Shown here one piece after another: positions 1 to 6,886 of a DNA stretch of 9,877 nt. The notes under the pieces are model-generated. The model was not told where the DNA came from and did not search any database. It saw nothing but the letters and a program-made list of their open reading frames with translations. Source of the stretch: SP202 sp036339395 (GTDB lineage: Bacteria > Planctomycetota > Phycisphaerae > Phycisphaerales > SM1A02); contig JAYZBD010000017.1 in assembly GCA_036339395.1 (NCBI GenBank), forward strand, positions 1 to 9,877, in the 5' to 3' direction. The position numbers were made by a program, and so were the translations under genes. Positions within the stretch are counted from its first letter, which is position 1, and every line of letters begins with the position of its first letter.

Positions 1-515
1 ATCGCTTCGAGAAGAATAAGGTTGACCAGGTTGATGAGGGTCGGTTCCTCGGCCATCCTGTGGATGTCATCCGCCTCGATGGCCTCGAGGTTGTGCTCCA
101 GATCATCATCCATGTCATCAGAACTGCCTGCGAGGGCGTCGGCCATCTTCGAGGCGGTCGTACCGTAATGTTCGCGCATCAACTCGGAGAAGTGCTTCTT
201 CTCCATGCCCTCCCGCGTGACGGGTTTCCCGGTGAGGGTGGCGATCTCGTCTGCAGCATCGGTATCGAGCGGATCGAGCATGGCCAGTATGAGCCGTGAT
301 CCCTCGAGTCGGAGTGGGACGACGCGGAGCCGGACAGCCACATCAGCTTCAATCAGAACCGTGGCGTCGGAGTCGGCTGCAGCTTGTCGTTCGTGCCAGG
401 TCAGTCCGAGCATCCGGCAACGTTCACGGAGTTCATCCTCCGTCCCCCTTGCAGTTGTCGATCCTTGAGTTGCAAGCAACTGCTCGGTTTCAGTTGGTTT
501 CTGGTCGGGCGTCAT
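1..515 (-). CDS. GspE/PilB-type secretion or pilus ATPase, N-terminal part (cut by left edge)
   Basis: This is the first 171 residues of a hexameric traffic ATPase that powers type II secretion or type IV pilus assembly at the cytoplasmic face of the inner membrane. Residues 25-118 look like an MshEN/T2SSE N-terminal domain: a mixed helical start, then VVPLRLEGSRLILAMLDPLD (66-84) and a TGKPV stretch (95-99). Residues 157-171 (EPTLINLVNLILLEA) match the segment that in this family leads into the ATPase core, just before the usual ASDIHIEP motif. The Walker motifs lie beyond the left edge, so GspE, PilB and MshE cannot be told apart. An acidic, Asp-rich linker (132-150) separates the two parts. 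The ATG at 513-515 has a good AGGAG ribosome site. The gene starts 27 bp after the stop of the secreted protein upstream, which suggests an operon. Confidence 0.85.
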   Translation of the reverse strand, partial: MTPDQKPTETEQLLATQGSTTARGTEDELRERCRMLGLTWHERQAAADSDATVLIEADVAVRLRVVPLRLEGSRLILAMLDPLDTDAADEIATLTGKPVTREGMEKKHFSELMREHYGTTASKMADALAGSSDDMDDDLEHNLEAIEADDIHRMAEEPTLINLVNLILLEA

Positions 516-522
516 GCGCCAA

Positions 523-527
523 CTCCT
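523..527 (-). promoter_or_regulatory. Ribosome binding site of the GspE/PilB-type gene
   Basis: AGGAG on the minus strand, 7 nt before the ATG at 513-515. It sits in the 27-bp gap after the upstream gene and supports both the start choice and translational independence within a shared transcript. Confidence 0.7.
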
Positions 528-542
528 GCTTGGATCCTCAGG

Positions 543-1910
543 TCAATCACGATCTCGATCACCACCACGTCCCCGTTCCCCCTTTGCAGGGGGCTTCTTG
601 CCCCCAGGCGCGGTGGGACTTGTACGCGGATCATTGCCCTTGCCTGCAGGCGTCGAGTTGATGTCTCGATTGAAGTTCAACTGAAGCTGCTCTTCGCCCT
701 TGGGAGTGAGCGAGGCTGGAGAAGGAGCGTATCGACGGGCTCCTTCGAGTTCGTCGAATTCTTCCGGCGAGAGCAGCTCCCTCAGTCGATCGATGTACCT
801 GGTTCCCATCGCCTTGCGTTGGGCAATCAGTTCCCTGGTGGGATCCTCTGGCCGGATGGTGTCTTCACCGTCTCGTTTTCGCTGTCGATTTCGGATGCTC
901 TCACGCAGTCGTTCGGGATCGAATCTCCGTTGCTTGTCAAGAAGCCGGGTGTTGTAGTCGTCAAGTTCGACGTAGTACTCGGCAAGGAGTTGATCGATCG
1001 CGACTTGAATGTCCTCTGGATAGGATGTGATGGCAGCGGCGGATTCCAGGACCCGTTGTGCAGCTGTACGCCTGAAGATGCGAGGATACCCACGCTGCAT
1101 GGCCTGGTTCCAGAATTCGATGCCCTTGTTCTCGGGGAGAGCGTGGGCGATTTCATCGATGCCACGATCGTTGATGTCGCGGATGGCGATGCGTGCATTG
1201 ATGATGTCGAGTTTCCGGGACTGGTCGGCTGGCGTGTCGGCTGCATTGATCGTTTCCAGCAGCGTTGCATGGGGCCCCTGCATCAGTCGAGTCCGGTTCC
1301 GGAGTGATTCATGCAGTTCGATCGCATAGCCGTCGACCGTGGGTTTGATGTGGTCTGCAGTCGACTGGTCGAGACTCATGTCACGGAGGACGTGAAAGAT
1401 ATTGACGCTCTCTCCGCTCATGACACCGTCGGAGAGGTACTGTTCGATGTAGAGCTTGCGGGTGAACTCGATCCACAGCGTTTCCTGTGCAGGGACGAGA
1501 ATGACCCGGACATTCTCGATGAGCTGGTCACCGAGCACATCGCGTTCCTTCATCCACACCTCGATGGGACCGATGACCAGTCGCAGGACTTCCTGTGGGT
1601 TGTCCTTGAGTTCCTCGATGTCATCCTGGATGTCCTCGATCCGGACTTCCATTCGATCGATACCTTCTTCGAAGGACTGTTCGTAATCATCGAAGAGTGC
1701 TTCGACGATGATCTGCTGTGTTTCATCGAGATCAAGACCCTCGATGAAGATGATGAGATCCCGTGTGAAGAACTCTGGTTTCATGGCCTTCCCGATGCCA
1801 GAGATCTGACCAAGTGCCGGCATGGCCAAGGCGCAGATCAGCAAAGGAATTGCCACGAGGGACTGCTTGAGGGTACGGGTGGGGTTGTAGGTTGTAATTC
1901 GCATGTTCAT
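543..1910 (-). CDS. Secreted helical protein of unknown function (455 aa)
   Basis: I do not recognise the family. Residues 1-34 form a signal peptide: Arg/Lys-containing n-region, hydrophobic core SLVAIPLLICALAMPA, probable cleavage after ALG (32-34). The mature part is strongly helical and charged. Two blocks look alike. Residues about 59-150 run from LDLDETQQIIVEAL through a charged helix to VILVPAQETLW; residues about 296-386 run from SYPEDIQVAIDQLL through charged helices to LRELLSPEEFDEL. Both have the 'helix, long charged helix, L-x-P-x-E/Q' shape seen in Spy/CpxP-like periplasmic proteins, though that link is only a resemblance. Residues 395-455 are a Pro/Gly/Lys/Arg-rich, probably disordered tail. 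The start at 1910 gives a clean signal peptide, but its ribosome site is weak; the ATG at 1904 is an alternative. A longer frame reaches 2057 but would bury the signal peptide. It is probably co-transcribed with the secretion ATPase. Confidence 0.8.
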   Translation of the reverse strand: MNMRITTYNPTRTLKQSLVAIPLLICALAMPALGQISGIGKAMKPEFFTRDLIIFIEGLDLDETQQIIVEALFDDYEQSFEEGIDRMEVRIEDIQDDIEELKDNPQEVLRLVIGPIEVWMKERDVLGDQLIENVRVILVPAQETLWIEFTRKLYIEQYLSDGVMSGESVNIFHVLRDMSLDQSTADHIKPTVDGYAIELHESLRNRTRLMQGPHATLLETINAADTPADQSRKLDIINARIAIRDINDRGIDEIAHALPENKGIEFWNQAMQRGYPRIFRRTAAQRVLESAAAITSYPEDIQVAIDQLLAEYYVELDDYNTRLLDKQRRFDPERLRESIRNRQRKRDGEDTIRPEDPTRELIAQRKAMGTRYIDRLRELLSPEEFDELEGARRYAPSPASLTPKGEEQLQLNFNRDINSTPAGKGNDPRTSPTAPGGKKPPAKGERGRGGDRDRD

Positions 1911-2012
1911 CTGCCCGTTCTGCCAGGCACTGGCGGCCACGGGTCCCTCTCTGGACGGGGTGGACTGCAGGCAACGGCAACGCGCCGATACACCTCTCTG
2001 CAGGAGCGGTTT

Positions 2013-2026
2013 CCCCAAGCATGGGG
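2013..2026 (-). other. Short inverted repeat in the 201-bp gap 1911-2111
   Basis: CCCCA and TGGGG arms of 5 bp surround a 4-nt loop, about 100 bp upstream of the secreted-protein start. No T-run follows, so it is not a terminator. It could be a leader hairpin or chance. The rest of 1911-2111 holds no ORF with coding character and no promoter I could defend. It must contain the scoA 3' end and, if the secreted protein has its own transcript, that promoter. Confidence 0.2.
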
Positions 2027-2111
2027 TTGAACGCCCATGTAGGCCACAATATCGCATGTCATCGTGAAAAAGTGGCTTCCAAGTGCACCAATGGGGCCGG
2101 TAAATCGCTCA

Positions 2112-2810
2112 TCAGGCCGTTTGGACGGTCTTCTGCTCGATTCGCTTCTCGGAGGTGGTCTGGACGATCCGGTCGACGAAGATGCCCGGTGTATGTATGG
2201 AGTCCGGGTCGAGGCGTCCCGTTGGAACCAGTTCATCGACCTCCGCGATGGTGATGGCACCACACATGGCCACCATTGGGTTGAAATTCCGGGCGGTCAT
2301 CCTGTAGATGAGGTTGCCGGCTTCATCACCCTTCGAGGCCTTCACGAGGGCCAGGTCCGCCTTGATGCCCCGTTCAAGAACATACGTGTCCCCATCGAAC
2401 TCACGGGTTTCCTTCCCGTCTGCAACGATCGTGCCCACGCCGGTGCGGGTATAGAAGCCGGGAATGCCGGCTCCGCCGGCGCGGAGCCGTTCGGCAAGTG
2501 TCCCCTGTGGCGTGAACTCCAGTTCGAGTTCATCAGCCATGAACTGGCGTTCGAACTCGGCATTCTCGCCCACGTAGGAACTGACCATCTTCCGGATCTG
2601 TCGAGTCTGCAGAAGAAGGCCAAGCCCCCAATCATCAACACCAGCGTTGTTCGAGACGACCGTGAGGTTACTCGCTCCCGTATCCCTGAGCGCAATGATC
2701 AGTTGCTCAGGGATGCCGCAGAGTCCGAAGCCACCTACCGCGATGGTCATGCCGTCCTGGACAATACCCTCAAGCGCATATGCCGCGTCAGTCTGGACTT
2801 TGGATGCCAT
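2112..2810 (-). CDS. scoA: 3-oxoacid CoA-transferase subunit A
   Basis: Subunit A of succinyl-CoA:3-oxoacid CoA-transferase (SCOT), which moves CoA from succinyl-CoA to acetoacetate or a similar acid in the cytoplasm. The 232 residues are full family length. The CoA-transferase signature DGMTIAVGGFGLCGIP lies at 19-34. Other family segments are VVSNNAGVDDWGLGLLL (51-67), KMVSSYVGENAEFERQF (74-90), ELEFTPQGTLAERLRAGGAGIP (95-116), FYTRTGVGT (119-127) and ARNFNPMVAM (173-182). The catalytic Glu of this enzyme class is on subunit B, so this chain alone should not be active. A scoB gene normally follows directly, but here the next gene is unrelated. The ATG at 2808-2810 fits family N-termini, although no clear ribosome site precedes it. 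The gene is divergent from the heme oxygenase. Confidence 0.95.
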   Translation of the reverse strand: MASKVQTDAAYALEGIVQDGMTIAVGGFGLCGIPEQLIIALRDTGASNLTVVSNNAGVDDWGLGLLLQTRQIRKMVSSYVGENAEFERQFMADELELEFTPQGTLAERLRAGGAGIPGFYTRTGVGTIVADGKETREFDGDTYVLERGIKADLALVKASKGDEAGNLIYRMTARNFNPMVAMCGAITIAEVDELVPTGRLDPDSIHTPGIFVDRIVQTTSEKRIEQKTVQTA

Positions 2811-2838
2811 ATGTGTGATGATGACCAATCCTACGCGT

Positions 2839-2855
2839 GCTTGCAAGCCTGCAGG
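2839..2855. promoter_or_regulatory. Overlapping palindromes between scoA and the heme oxygenase gene
   Basis: The 78-bp divergent gap (2811-2888) contains GCTTGCAAGC (2839-2848), a perfect 10-bp palindrome, overlapped by CCTGCAGG (2848-2855), a perfect 8-bp palindrome. In so short a gap between divergent genes this is a candidate operator. No clear -35/-10 pair was found for either gene, and palindromes of this size do arise by chance. Confidence 0.25.
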
Positions 2856-2872
2856 ACGCTCCAGAAACAAGC

Positions 2873-2877
2873 AGAGG
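2873..2877 (+). promoter_or_regulatory. Candidate ribosome binding site of the heme oxygenase gene
   Basis: AGAGG, 11 nt before the ATG at 2889. The spacing is a little long. In-frame ATGs at 2916 and 2925 are alternative starts; a GAGG at 2910-2913 is too close for 2916 but sits 11 nt from 2925. Confidence 0.4.
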
Positions 2878-2888
2878 ATGTGCCCGGG

Positions 2889-3545
2889 ATGAAACCGCCT
2901 GTGACAATCGAGGACATGACCTTGATGGATCGTCTCAAGAGCGAGACAGGCAAGGCTCATGCCGACACCGAGGCCATTCCCTTCAATGCCTGCATCATGT
3001 CTGGATCGATGCCGCAGGCACGCTATGCAGGGCAACTGTCGTGCTGGCATCGTCTTCACGTTGCACTTGAAGATGCACTTGCGGCAAGTACGAATGCTCG
3101 CGTCCAGGCGGTCTGGCAGGACACGACCCCCCGGGTACCCCTGCTTGCGCTTGATCTCCAGTGGCATCCCGATGCGGATGTTCCTGGTGAAGCCCAACAG
3201 GCCACATCCTCGATGATCACGTGGATCGAATCCTTCGCCTCATCGGACCCTGTCCGATTGCTCGGTGTGCTCTACGTACTCGAGGGATCGACCCTCGGGG
3301 GAATGATTCTCCGGAAGTCCATCGCTGGAATGTATGGCATCGAGGGAGACGAGGGTCTTGCCTACTACTCGGCTCATGGGAAGGAAGTCATGCCCAACTG
3401 GATGCTGTTCAAGGCAAGGATGAACTCGAGCATCACCTGCTCGGAAGAACAGGACCGCATTGTCGATACTGCCTGCAGCACGTTTGAACACGTCGGGCAT
3501 GTCCTCCGAGGTCTTTCAGAGGGTCTTCACTCGCAAGGCGATTGA
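2889..3545 (+). CDS. Biliverdin-producing heme oxygenase (BphO/HemO-like)
   Basis: This enzyme opens heme to biliverdin, CO and Fe2+ in the cytoplasm, for iron recovery or to supply a bilin chromophore. The 218-residue length suits bacterial heme oxygenases. The domain starts at about residue 13 with MDRLKSETGKAHADTE; His24 is the expected proximal heme ligand. The distal-helix region is at 125-145 (LGVLYVLEGSTLGGMILRKS), with the Gly-rich LEGSTLGG typical of the phytochrome-linked (BphO) type. PNWMLFKARMNS (169-180) also matches the family. Translation may begin at 2889, 2916 or 2925; only residues before the conserved domain would change. No phytochrome, TonB receptor or heme-uptake gene is in the window, so whether it serves iron supply or chromophore synthesis is open. 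It is divergent from scoA and convergent with the ABC permease gene, 40 bp away. Confidence 0.85.
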   Translation: MKPPVTIEDMTLMDRLKSETGKAHADTEAIPFNACIMSGSMPQARYAGQLSCWHRLHVALEDALAASTNARVQAVWQDTTPRVPLLALDLQWHPDADVPGEAQQATSSMITWIESFASSDPVRLLGVLYVLEGSTLGGMILRKSIAGMYGIEGDEGLAYYSAHGKEVMPNWMLFKARMNSSITCSEEQDRIVDTACSTFEHVGHVLRGLSEGLHSQGD

Positions 3546-3585
3546 TCCTGCGTTGACTCTTCGAATGGCTGCGTGAAGTACGTAG

Positions 3586-4932
3586 CTACTTGTACCGGAT
3601 CCACTTGATCATCTGCAACGGACTTGGTGGCTTGCCCTGCATGAGCACGCCGACACGGAAGATGCGCGAGCAGAACCAGACCATGACAATGACGGCGCCG
3701 TATCCCACGATGAGCGTTCCGAGGATCTGCCAGATGGGAACCGGATCTCCCGATGCCGTGACTCGCAGGATCATGATGAAGGGGATCAGGGGAGGGACCC
3801 AGCTTGTCACCATGGCAAGCATGCCGTTTGGAGCTTCCGAAATGGGCATCCAGAGTATCAGTGGAAGAATCAGGATCATCATGGCCGGACCGATGAGTGA
3901 TTGGGCATCGTGGAGATCACTGACGGCGCTCCCGACACTGGCCATGATCGAGGCAATCATGAAGTAGGCCATCCCGAAGTAGAGCAGCAGCAAGATGATC
4001 ATGGAGATCGGTACGAGATCTGCCTGGGACAGGGCGAAGAGTGCGGCCAGGCCCAGGCCGCCGTACATGACAAGTGTGACGAGACTTACGAAGGCCTGCC
4101 CGAGAATCTTGCCTGCCATGAGCTGGAAGGGGCTTACGGCGCTGAGCAGGACTTCCATGACCTTGTTTGATTTCTCCTCGATGGTCGAGGTAAGCAGGTA
4201 GTTGCCGCTTGAGAATGTCGCGATCCAGACGAGGAACATGAAGGCCATCGGAATGAGGCGTTTCGCCCACTCGTACTCGATGGCTTCTCCTCCTCCTTCC
4301 TGGAGGCGCATCGTGTCTGATCGCGGGGCTCGCATCATCGTGCGGAGCTCCTCGAATTTCATTCCCGTCGCAACAACGCGGGTTTCAACGACCGCATCCG
4401 AGATGAGGTCATCAATGATCTCAAGGTGCCTGGCTGAAAGTCCTGGTCGAACGAAGACCTCGAACCGATTTGCTTCGTTCCCGGGACTGGGTTGGAGGAT
4501 CCCGTCCTGGAGTACGACGACCGCGGTCAGTTCGTGTGAACGGACCAGTTCCTTCATGTCTTCAAGTGCGTCGTATTCCCCACGTTCAAAAGCCAGGTCC
4601 AGTTCGGTATCCGAGCCCATCATCGACGAAGCCATGTGCTTTGATACGGGATCGACCGCTCCCTCGGGCAGTTGCTCAAGGGTCTGCTCAAGTGCCTCCT
4701 GGCCCGAGTTGGTTCTGTCCGCTGCAGCCAGTTCTTCAGCAGCTTCAAGTACATCGGGTCCGATCAGGACGACCGTACCCTTCAGGGGTTCAACGTCCTG
4801 GCTGAACAGTGCGGGAAGGACGATCAGCAGCGGGATGATCAGGACTGGGACGATGATCGATCCGATGATGAACGCCTTCGTGAGCGCCGTGTGCTTGAAC
4901 TCCCTCCAGGCGACTATGGGGATCTTCTTCAT
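3586..4932 (-). CDS. ABC-2 type exporter permease, NatB-like
   Basis: Inner-membrane subunit of an ABC exporter, 448 residues. One N-terminal membrane helix (about 19-42) is followed by a large extracytoplasmic domain (about 45-222). Then come roughly six membrane helices (about 225-247, 276-300, 307-332, 345-362, 370-390, 401-421). This is the ABC2_membrane_3 / NatB architecture. The segment 252-270 (EEKSNKVMEVLLSAVSPFQ) and the following LMAGKILG are the conserved cytoplasmic coupling loop of the family. The start codon overlaps the ATPase stop by 4 bp (ATGA at 4929-4932), so the two are translationally coupled; a G-rich ribosome site lies about 9 nt upstream. B. subtilis NatB exports Na+, but relatives move other cargo, so the substrate cannot be read here. 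Confidence 0.9.
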   Translation of the reverse strand: MKKIPIVAWREFKHTALTKAFIIGSIIVPVLIIPLLIVLPALFSQDVEPLKGTVVLIGPDVLEAAEELAAADRTNSGQEALEQTLEQLPEGAVDPVSKHMASSMMGSDTELDLAFERGEYDALEDMKELVRSHELTAVVVLQDGILQPSPGNEANRFEVFVRPGLSARHLEIIDDLISDAVVETRVVATGMKFEELRTMMRAPRSDTMRLQEGGGEAIEYEWAKRLIPMAFMFLVWIATFSSGNYLLTSTIEEKSNKVMEVLLSAVSPFQLMAGKILGQAFVSLVTLVMYGGLGLAALFALSQADLVPISMIILLLLYFGMAYFMIASIMASVGSAVSDLHDAQSLIGPAMMILILPLILWMPISEAPNGMLAMVTSWVPPLIPFIMILRVTASGDPVPIWQILGTLIVGYGAVIVMVWFCSRIFRVGVLMQGKPPSPLQMIKWIRYK

Positions 4933-5879
4933 GATTCGATCCCCCCTGGAACCAGGTCGGTATGGGTCTCATGCATCCGATCGCGGACAAGCATGACGAA
5001 GATTTCATCCAGGGTCGGTCGACGAAGGCGGATGGATCGAACCGGGCACGAAGCCAGGATCCGCTTCATGACATCCTGCGGGTCCCTGTCGGGTTCGAGA
5101 TGAAGTTCGATGCCATGTTCGCCCTGGTTTGAGCGATGTGCAACGCCTTCTATTGCAACAGGAAGTTCATTTCCGATGGTGGGTTCGACCTCGATGGTCC
5201 GTGGATCGAACGTCTGGCGAATGCCATCCATCGTGTCATCGAGGATCTTCTCGCCTTGGTCGATGAGCAGGATGCTGTCGCAGAGCTGTTCGGCCTGGTG
5301 CAGGACGTGTGTTGAGAAGATGATCGTCCTTCCCTGCGCATTGAGATCGCGAATGACCTCGTTGAGGAGTTCCGCATTGACGGGATCAAGCCCGGAGAAG
5401 GGCTCATCGAGGATGAGCAGGTCGGGTTCATGGAGAATCGATGCAATGAACTGCACCTTCTGCTGCATTCCCTTGGAAAGTTCTTCGCATCTCTTGCGAT
5501 TGACCTTGGGCAGTTCCATTCGGTCGAGCCAGTACTTCGCAGCTGAAATCGCATTGGATCGCAGCATGCCTTTCAGCTTGCCGATGTAGTGGAGGTATTC
5601 ACCGACCCGCATCTTCCGGTACAGACCTCGTTCCTCGGGGAGGTATCCAATTCGGTCCTTTGCTGCAAGAGCCGAATCTCCAAGGACGTCGATGGTTCCC
5701 TTGTCCGGGTAGATGATCGACATGACCATCCGGATCGTCGTACTCTTGCCTGCCCCGTTGGGTCCGAGGAAACCGACCAGGCTCCCCTTGTGGACATCGA
5801 GGGACAGGTCTCGAACGGCGTGCACGTCGCCGAACTGCTTGTTGACATTCCGCAGGCTGATCGTTGGTTCAGCCCCCAT
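4929..5879 (-). CDS. ABC exporter ATP-binding protein, NatA/YhaQ-like
   Basis: ATPase subunit (316 residues) that pairs with the permease just downstream. Visible motifs: Walker A GPNGAGKST (39-47, Lys45), signature LSKGMQQ (133-139), Walker B LLILDEPF (153-160, Glu158), D-loop SGLD (161-164) and H-loop His190. The Q-loop position reads GYLPEERGLY (78-87), with Glu82 where most ABC ATPases have Gln; this form is usual in the NatA/YhaQ branch. Residues from about 215 form the C-terminal extension (DUF4162-like) common in these exporters, ending in RRPTLDEIF (about 287-295). The start at 5879 is chosen because AAGGAG precedes it and the fold begins at residue 6; a longer frame to 5978 is not domain-like. 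It overlaps the LolA-like gene by 11 bp and the permease gene by 4 bp. Confidence 0.95.
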   Translation of the reverse strand: MGAEPTISLRNVNKQFGDVHAVRDLSLDVHKGSLVGFLGPNGAGKSTTIRMVMSIIYPDKGTIDVLGDSALAAKDRIGYLPEERGLYRKMRVGEYLHYIGKLKGMLRSNAISAAKYWLDRMELPKVNRKRCEELSKGMQQKVQFIASILHEPDLLILDEPFSGLDPVNAELLNEVIRDLNAQGRTIIFSTHVLHQAEQLCDSILLIDQGEKILDDTMDGIRQTFDPRTIEVEPTIGNELPVAIEGVAHRSNQGEHGIELHLEPDRDPQDVMKRILASCPVRSIRLRRPTLDEIFVMLVRDRMHETHTDLVPGGIES

Positions 5880-6729
5880 CGGGGGACTCCTTCGGAAGGG
5901 GTGCAGGTGTAGGTGGAGCCAACGCCTTGACCTGCGAGGGCAGGTCGAACGTCGAATCGGGAACGTCGTTGATCGCAAGCGTCACGTAGTTCAACTGCAG
6001 GCTCGACATGTTGGGCCTGATCACGAGCTTGACTTCGTGGAACAGGGTGACGTCTTCGACCGGCTTCCAGTCGCTGAAGACGATGTCGATCATGGATGAC
6101 TCGGCAAGGTCATCTTCCGGCATCTGGAAAGGACGCTGGAAGCCGACGATGAGTTTCGTCTCGGTATCGAAGAATGCCGTCATCGGTTCGTCCTGGCGGT
6201 ATTCCAGGTCGACCGCCCAGCAGGGGCGGCCTTCGAAGGTCACCTTTCCGGCGGTCTTCATTGTTGTTGTTTCCGCGCCCATGTGCAGCACTCGTCCCAG
6301 CCAGTTGTTTGCGGCAATTCTCCGGGCAAGCTGTTCCGTGGGAAGCAGTTTCCACCCGCCACCTTCCGAGGCAGGGACCTGTTCCCAGGAAATGGTTCCA
6401 TCAGATCCGAAACTGCTGGTTTCGCCATCTTCCTGTGTAAATCGGAAGAGGCTCCTGTTTCCGCGGGCGAGATACATCTCGATTTCGCCCAGTGATTCAT
6501 CTTCGGACTTGAGTGCAGCCCTCACGTGCATTGACTGGATCTGTTCCAGTTCTCCAGGACCGCCCATGGCCCTGAAGCATCGTGTCAGGAGCCGTGCCCC
6601 GTCTGGAGAGGGGCTCACTGGTGGGGGAGGTTGGGGCGAGGCGTGGGCAGTGAGAACGAAGCCCAGGTACACGGCCAGGAGCATCCAGCATCCTTGAAAT
6701 CGACGGGAAATTGGGTCTGGAGGTGCCAT
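5869..6729 (-). CDS. LolA-like secreted protein, first gene of an ABC exporter operon
   Basis: A 286-residue exported protein that resembles 'outer membrane lipoprotein-sorting protein'-like (LolA-fold) proteins. Residues 1-30 are a signal peptide: Arg9-Arg10, hydrophobic WMLLAVYLGFVLT, cleavage at AHA/S. A Pro-rich stretch follows (32-43). The body has the family's order of elements: LLTRCFRAMGG near the start (47-57), GSDGTISWEQ (108-117), GKVTFEGRPCWAVDLEY (161-177), FFDTETKLIVGFQRP (186-200), FSDWKPVEDVTLFHEV (218-233) and STFDLPSQV near the end (259-267). No lipobox Cys is at the cleavage site, so it is probably soluble in the periplasm. Its 11-bp overlap with the ABC ATPase argues for a shared task, such as carrying or sensing the exporter's cargo, but this is inference. 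The start is supported by AGAGG 5 nt upstream. Confidence 0.75.
   Translation of the reverse strand: MAPPDPISRRFQGCWMLLAVYLGFVLTAHASPQPPPPVSPSPDGARLLTRCFRAMGGPGELEQIQSMHVRAALKSEDESLGEIEMYLARGNRSLFRFTQEDGETSSFGSDGTISWEQVPASEGGGWKLLPTEQLARRIAANNWLGRVLHMGAETTTMKTAGKVTFEGRPCWAVDLEYRQDEPMTAFFDTETKLIVGFQRPFQMPEDDLAESSMIDIVFSDWKPVEDVTLFHEVKLVIRPNMSSLQLNYVTLAINDVPDSTFDLPSQVKALAPPTPAPLPKESPDGG
5887..5892 (-). promoter_or_regulatory. Ribosome binding site of the ABC ATPase
   Basis: AAGGAG, 7 nt before the ATG at 5877-5879 and inside the last codons of the LolA-like gene. It fixes the ATPase start. Confidence 0.75.
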
Positions 6730-6734
6730 GGAGG

Positions 6735-6739
6735 CCTCT
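6735..6739 (-). promoter_or_regulatory. Ribosome binding site of the LolA-like gene
   Basis: AGAGG, 5 nt before the ATG at 6727-6729. It lies within the 72-nt leader predicted from the promoter at 6808-6836. Confidence 0.65.
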
Positions 6740-6807
6740 TATGGGGAACCCCTGTTCTTGGATGCGGAATCCTAGCAGGAGTAGCGCTGGTTTGGCCGAA
6801 GAGCAGG

Positions 6808-6836
6808 TTTATAGTTGTTTAAATGGGGATTATCAA
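6808..6836 (-). promoter_or_regulatory. Sigma70-like promoter of the LolA-like/ABC operon
   Basis: On the minus strand TTGATA (6831-6836) and TATAAA (6808-6813) are separated by exactly 17 bp. Each hexamer has at least four matches to the sigma70 consensus. It lies in the only clearly A+T-rich stretch of the window. Transcription would start near 6801 and leave a leader of about 70 nt. It shares the 173-bp divergent gap with metH. Confidence 0.6.
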
Positions 6837-6880
6837 ACTTTATCCATTCATCCGCATAAACGGGTGTAGCAGGTGGTCCT

Positions 6881-6886
6881 GAGGAG
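6881..6886 (+). promoter_or_regulatory. Possible, distant ribosome binding site of metH
   Basis: GAGGAG lies 16 nt before the ATG at 6903, which is longer than usual. No start codon in the metH frame fits it better: an in-frame GTG at 6873 is upstream of it. Either spacing is unusual here or metH uses a weak site. Confidence 0.3.

Noticed and set aside
384..2030. Long plus-strand open frames (384-1307 and 1311-2030) opposite the secreted-protein gene
   Set aside because: They are in codon register with the minus-strand gene. Stops there would need TTA, CTA or TCA codons in that gene, which are rare at this G+C. The translations resemble no protein family.
1911..2057. N-terminal extension of the secreted protein to an ATG at 2057
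   Set aside because: It would place a Cys/Arg-rich, non-conserved-looking stretch ahead of a textbook signal peptide.
2066..2093. Possible rho-independent terminator after scoA (minus-strand T5 run with a nearby stem)
   Set aside because: The stem is only 3 bp before a bulge, too weak to call a terminator.
2064..2888. A 275-codon N-terminal extension of the heme oxygenase frame, running antisense through scoA
   Set aside because: It is an in-register mirror of scoA, which is clearly coding on the other strand. The heme oxygenase domain begins only after 2889.
2811..3197. N-terminal extension of scoA to 3197
   Set aside because: It overlaps the heme oxygenase gene on the opposite strand, and ScoA proteins start where 2810 places the start.
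3546..3589. GTAGCTAC palindrome (3582-3589) at the convergent ends of the heme oxygenase and permease genes
   Set aside because: It is short, overlaps the permease stop codon and has no loop or T-run, so it does not support a terminator.
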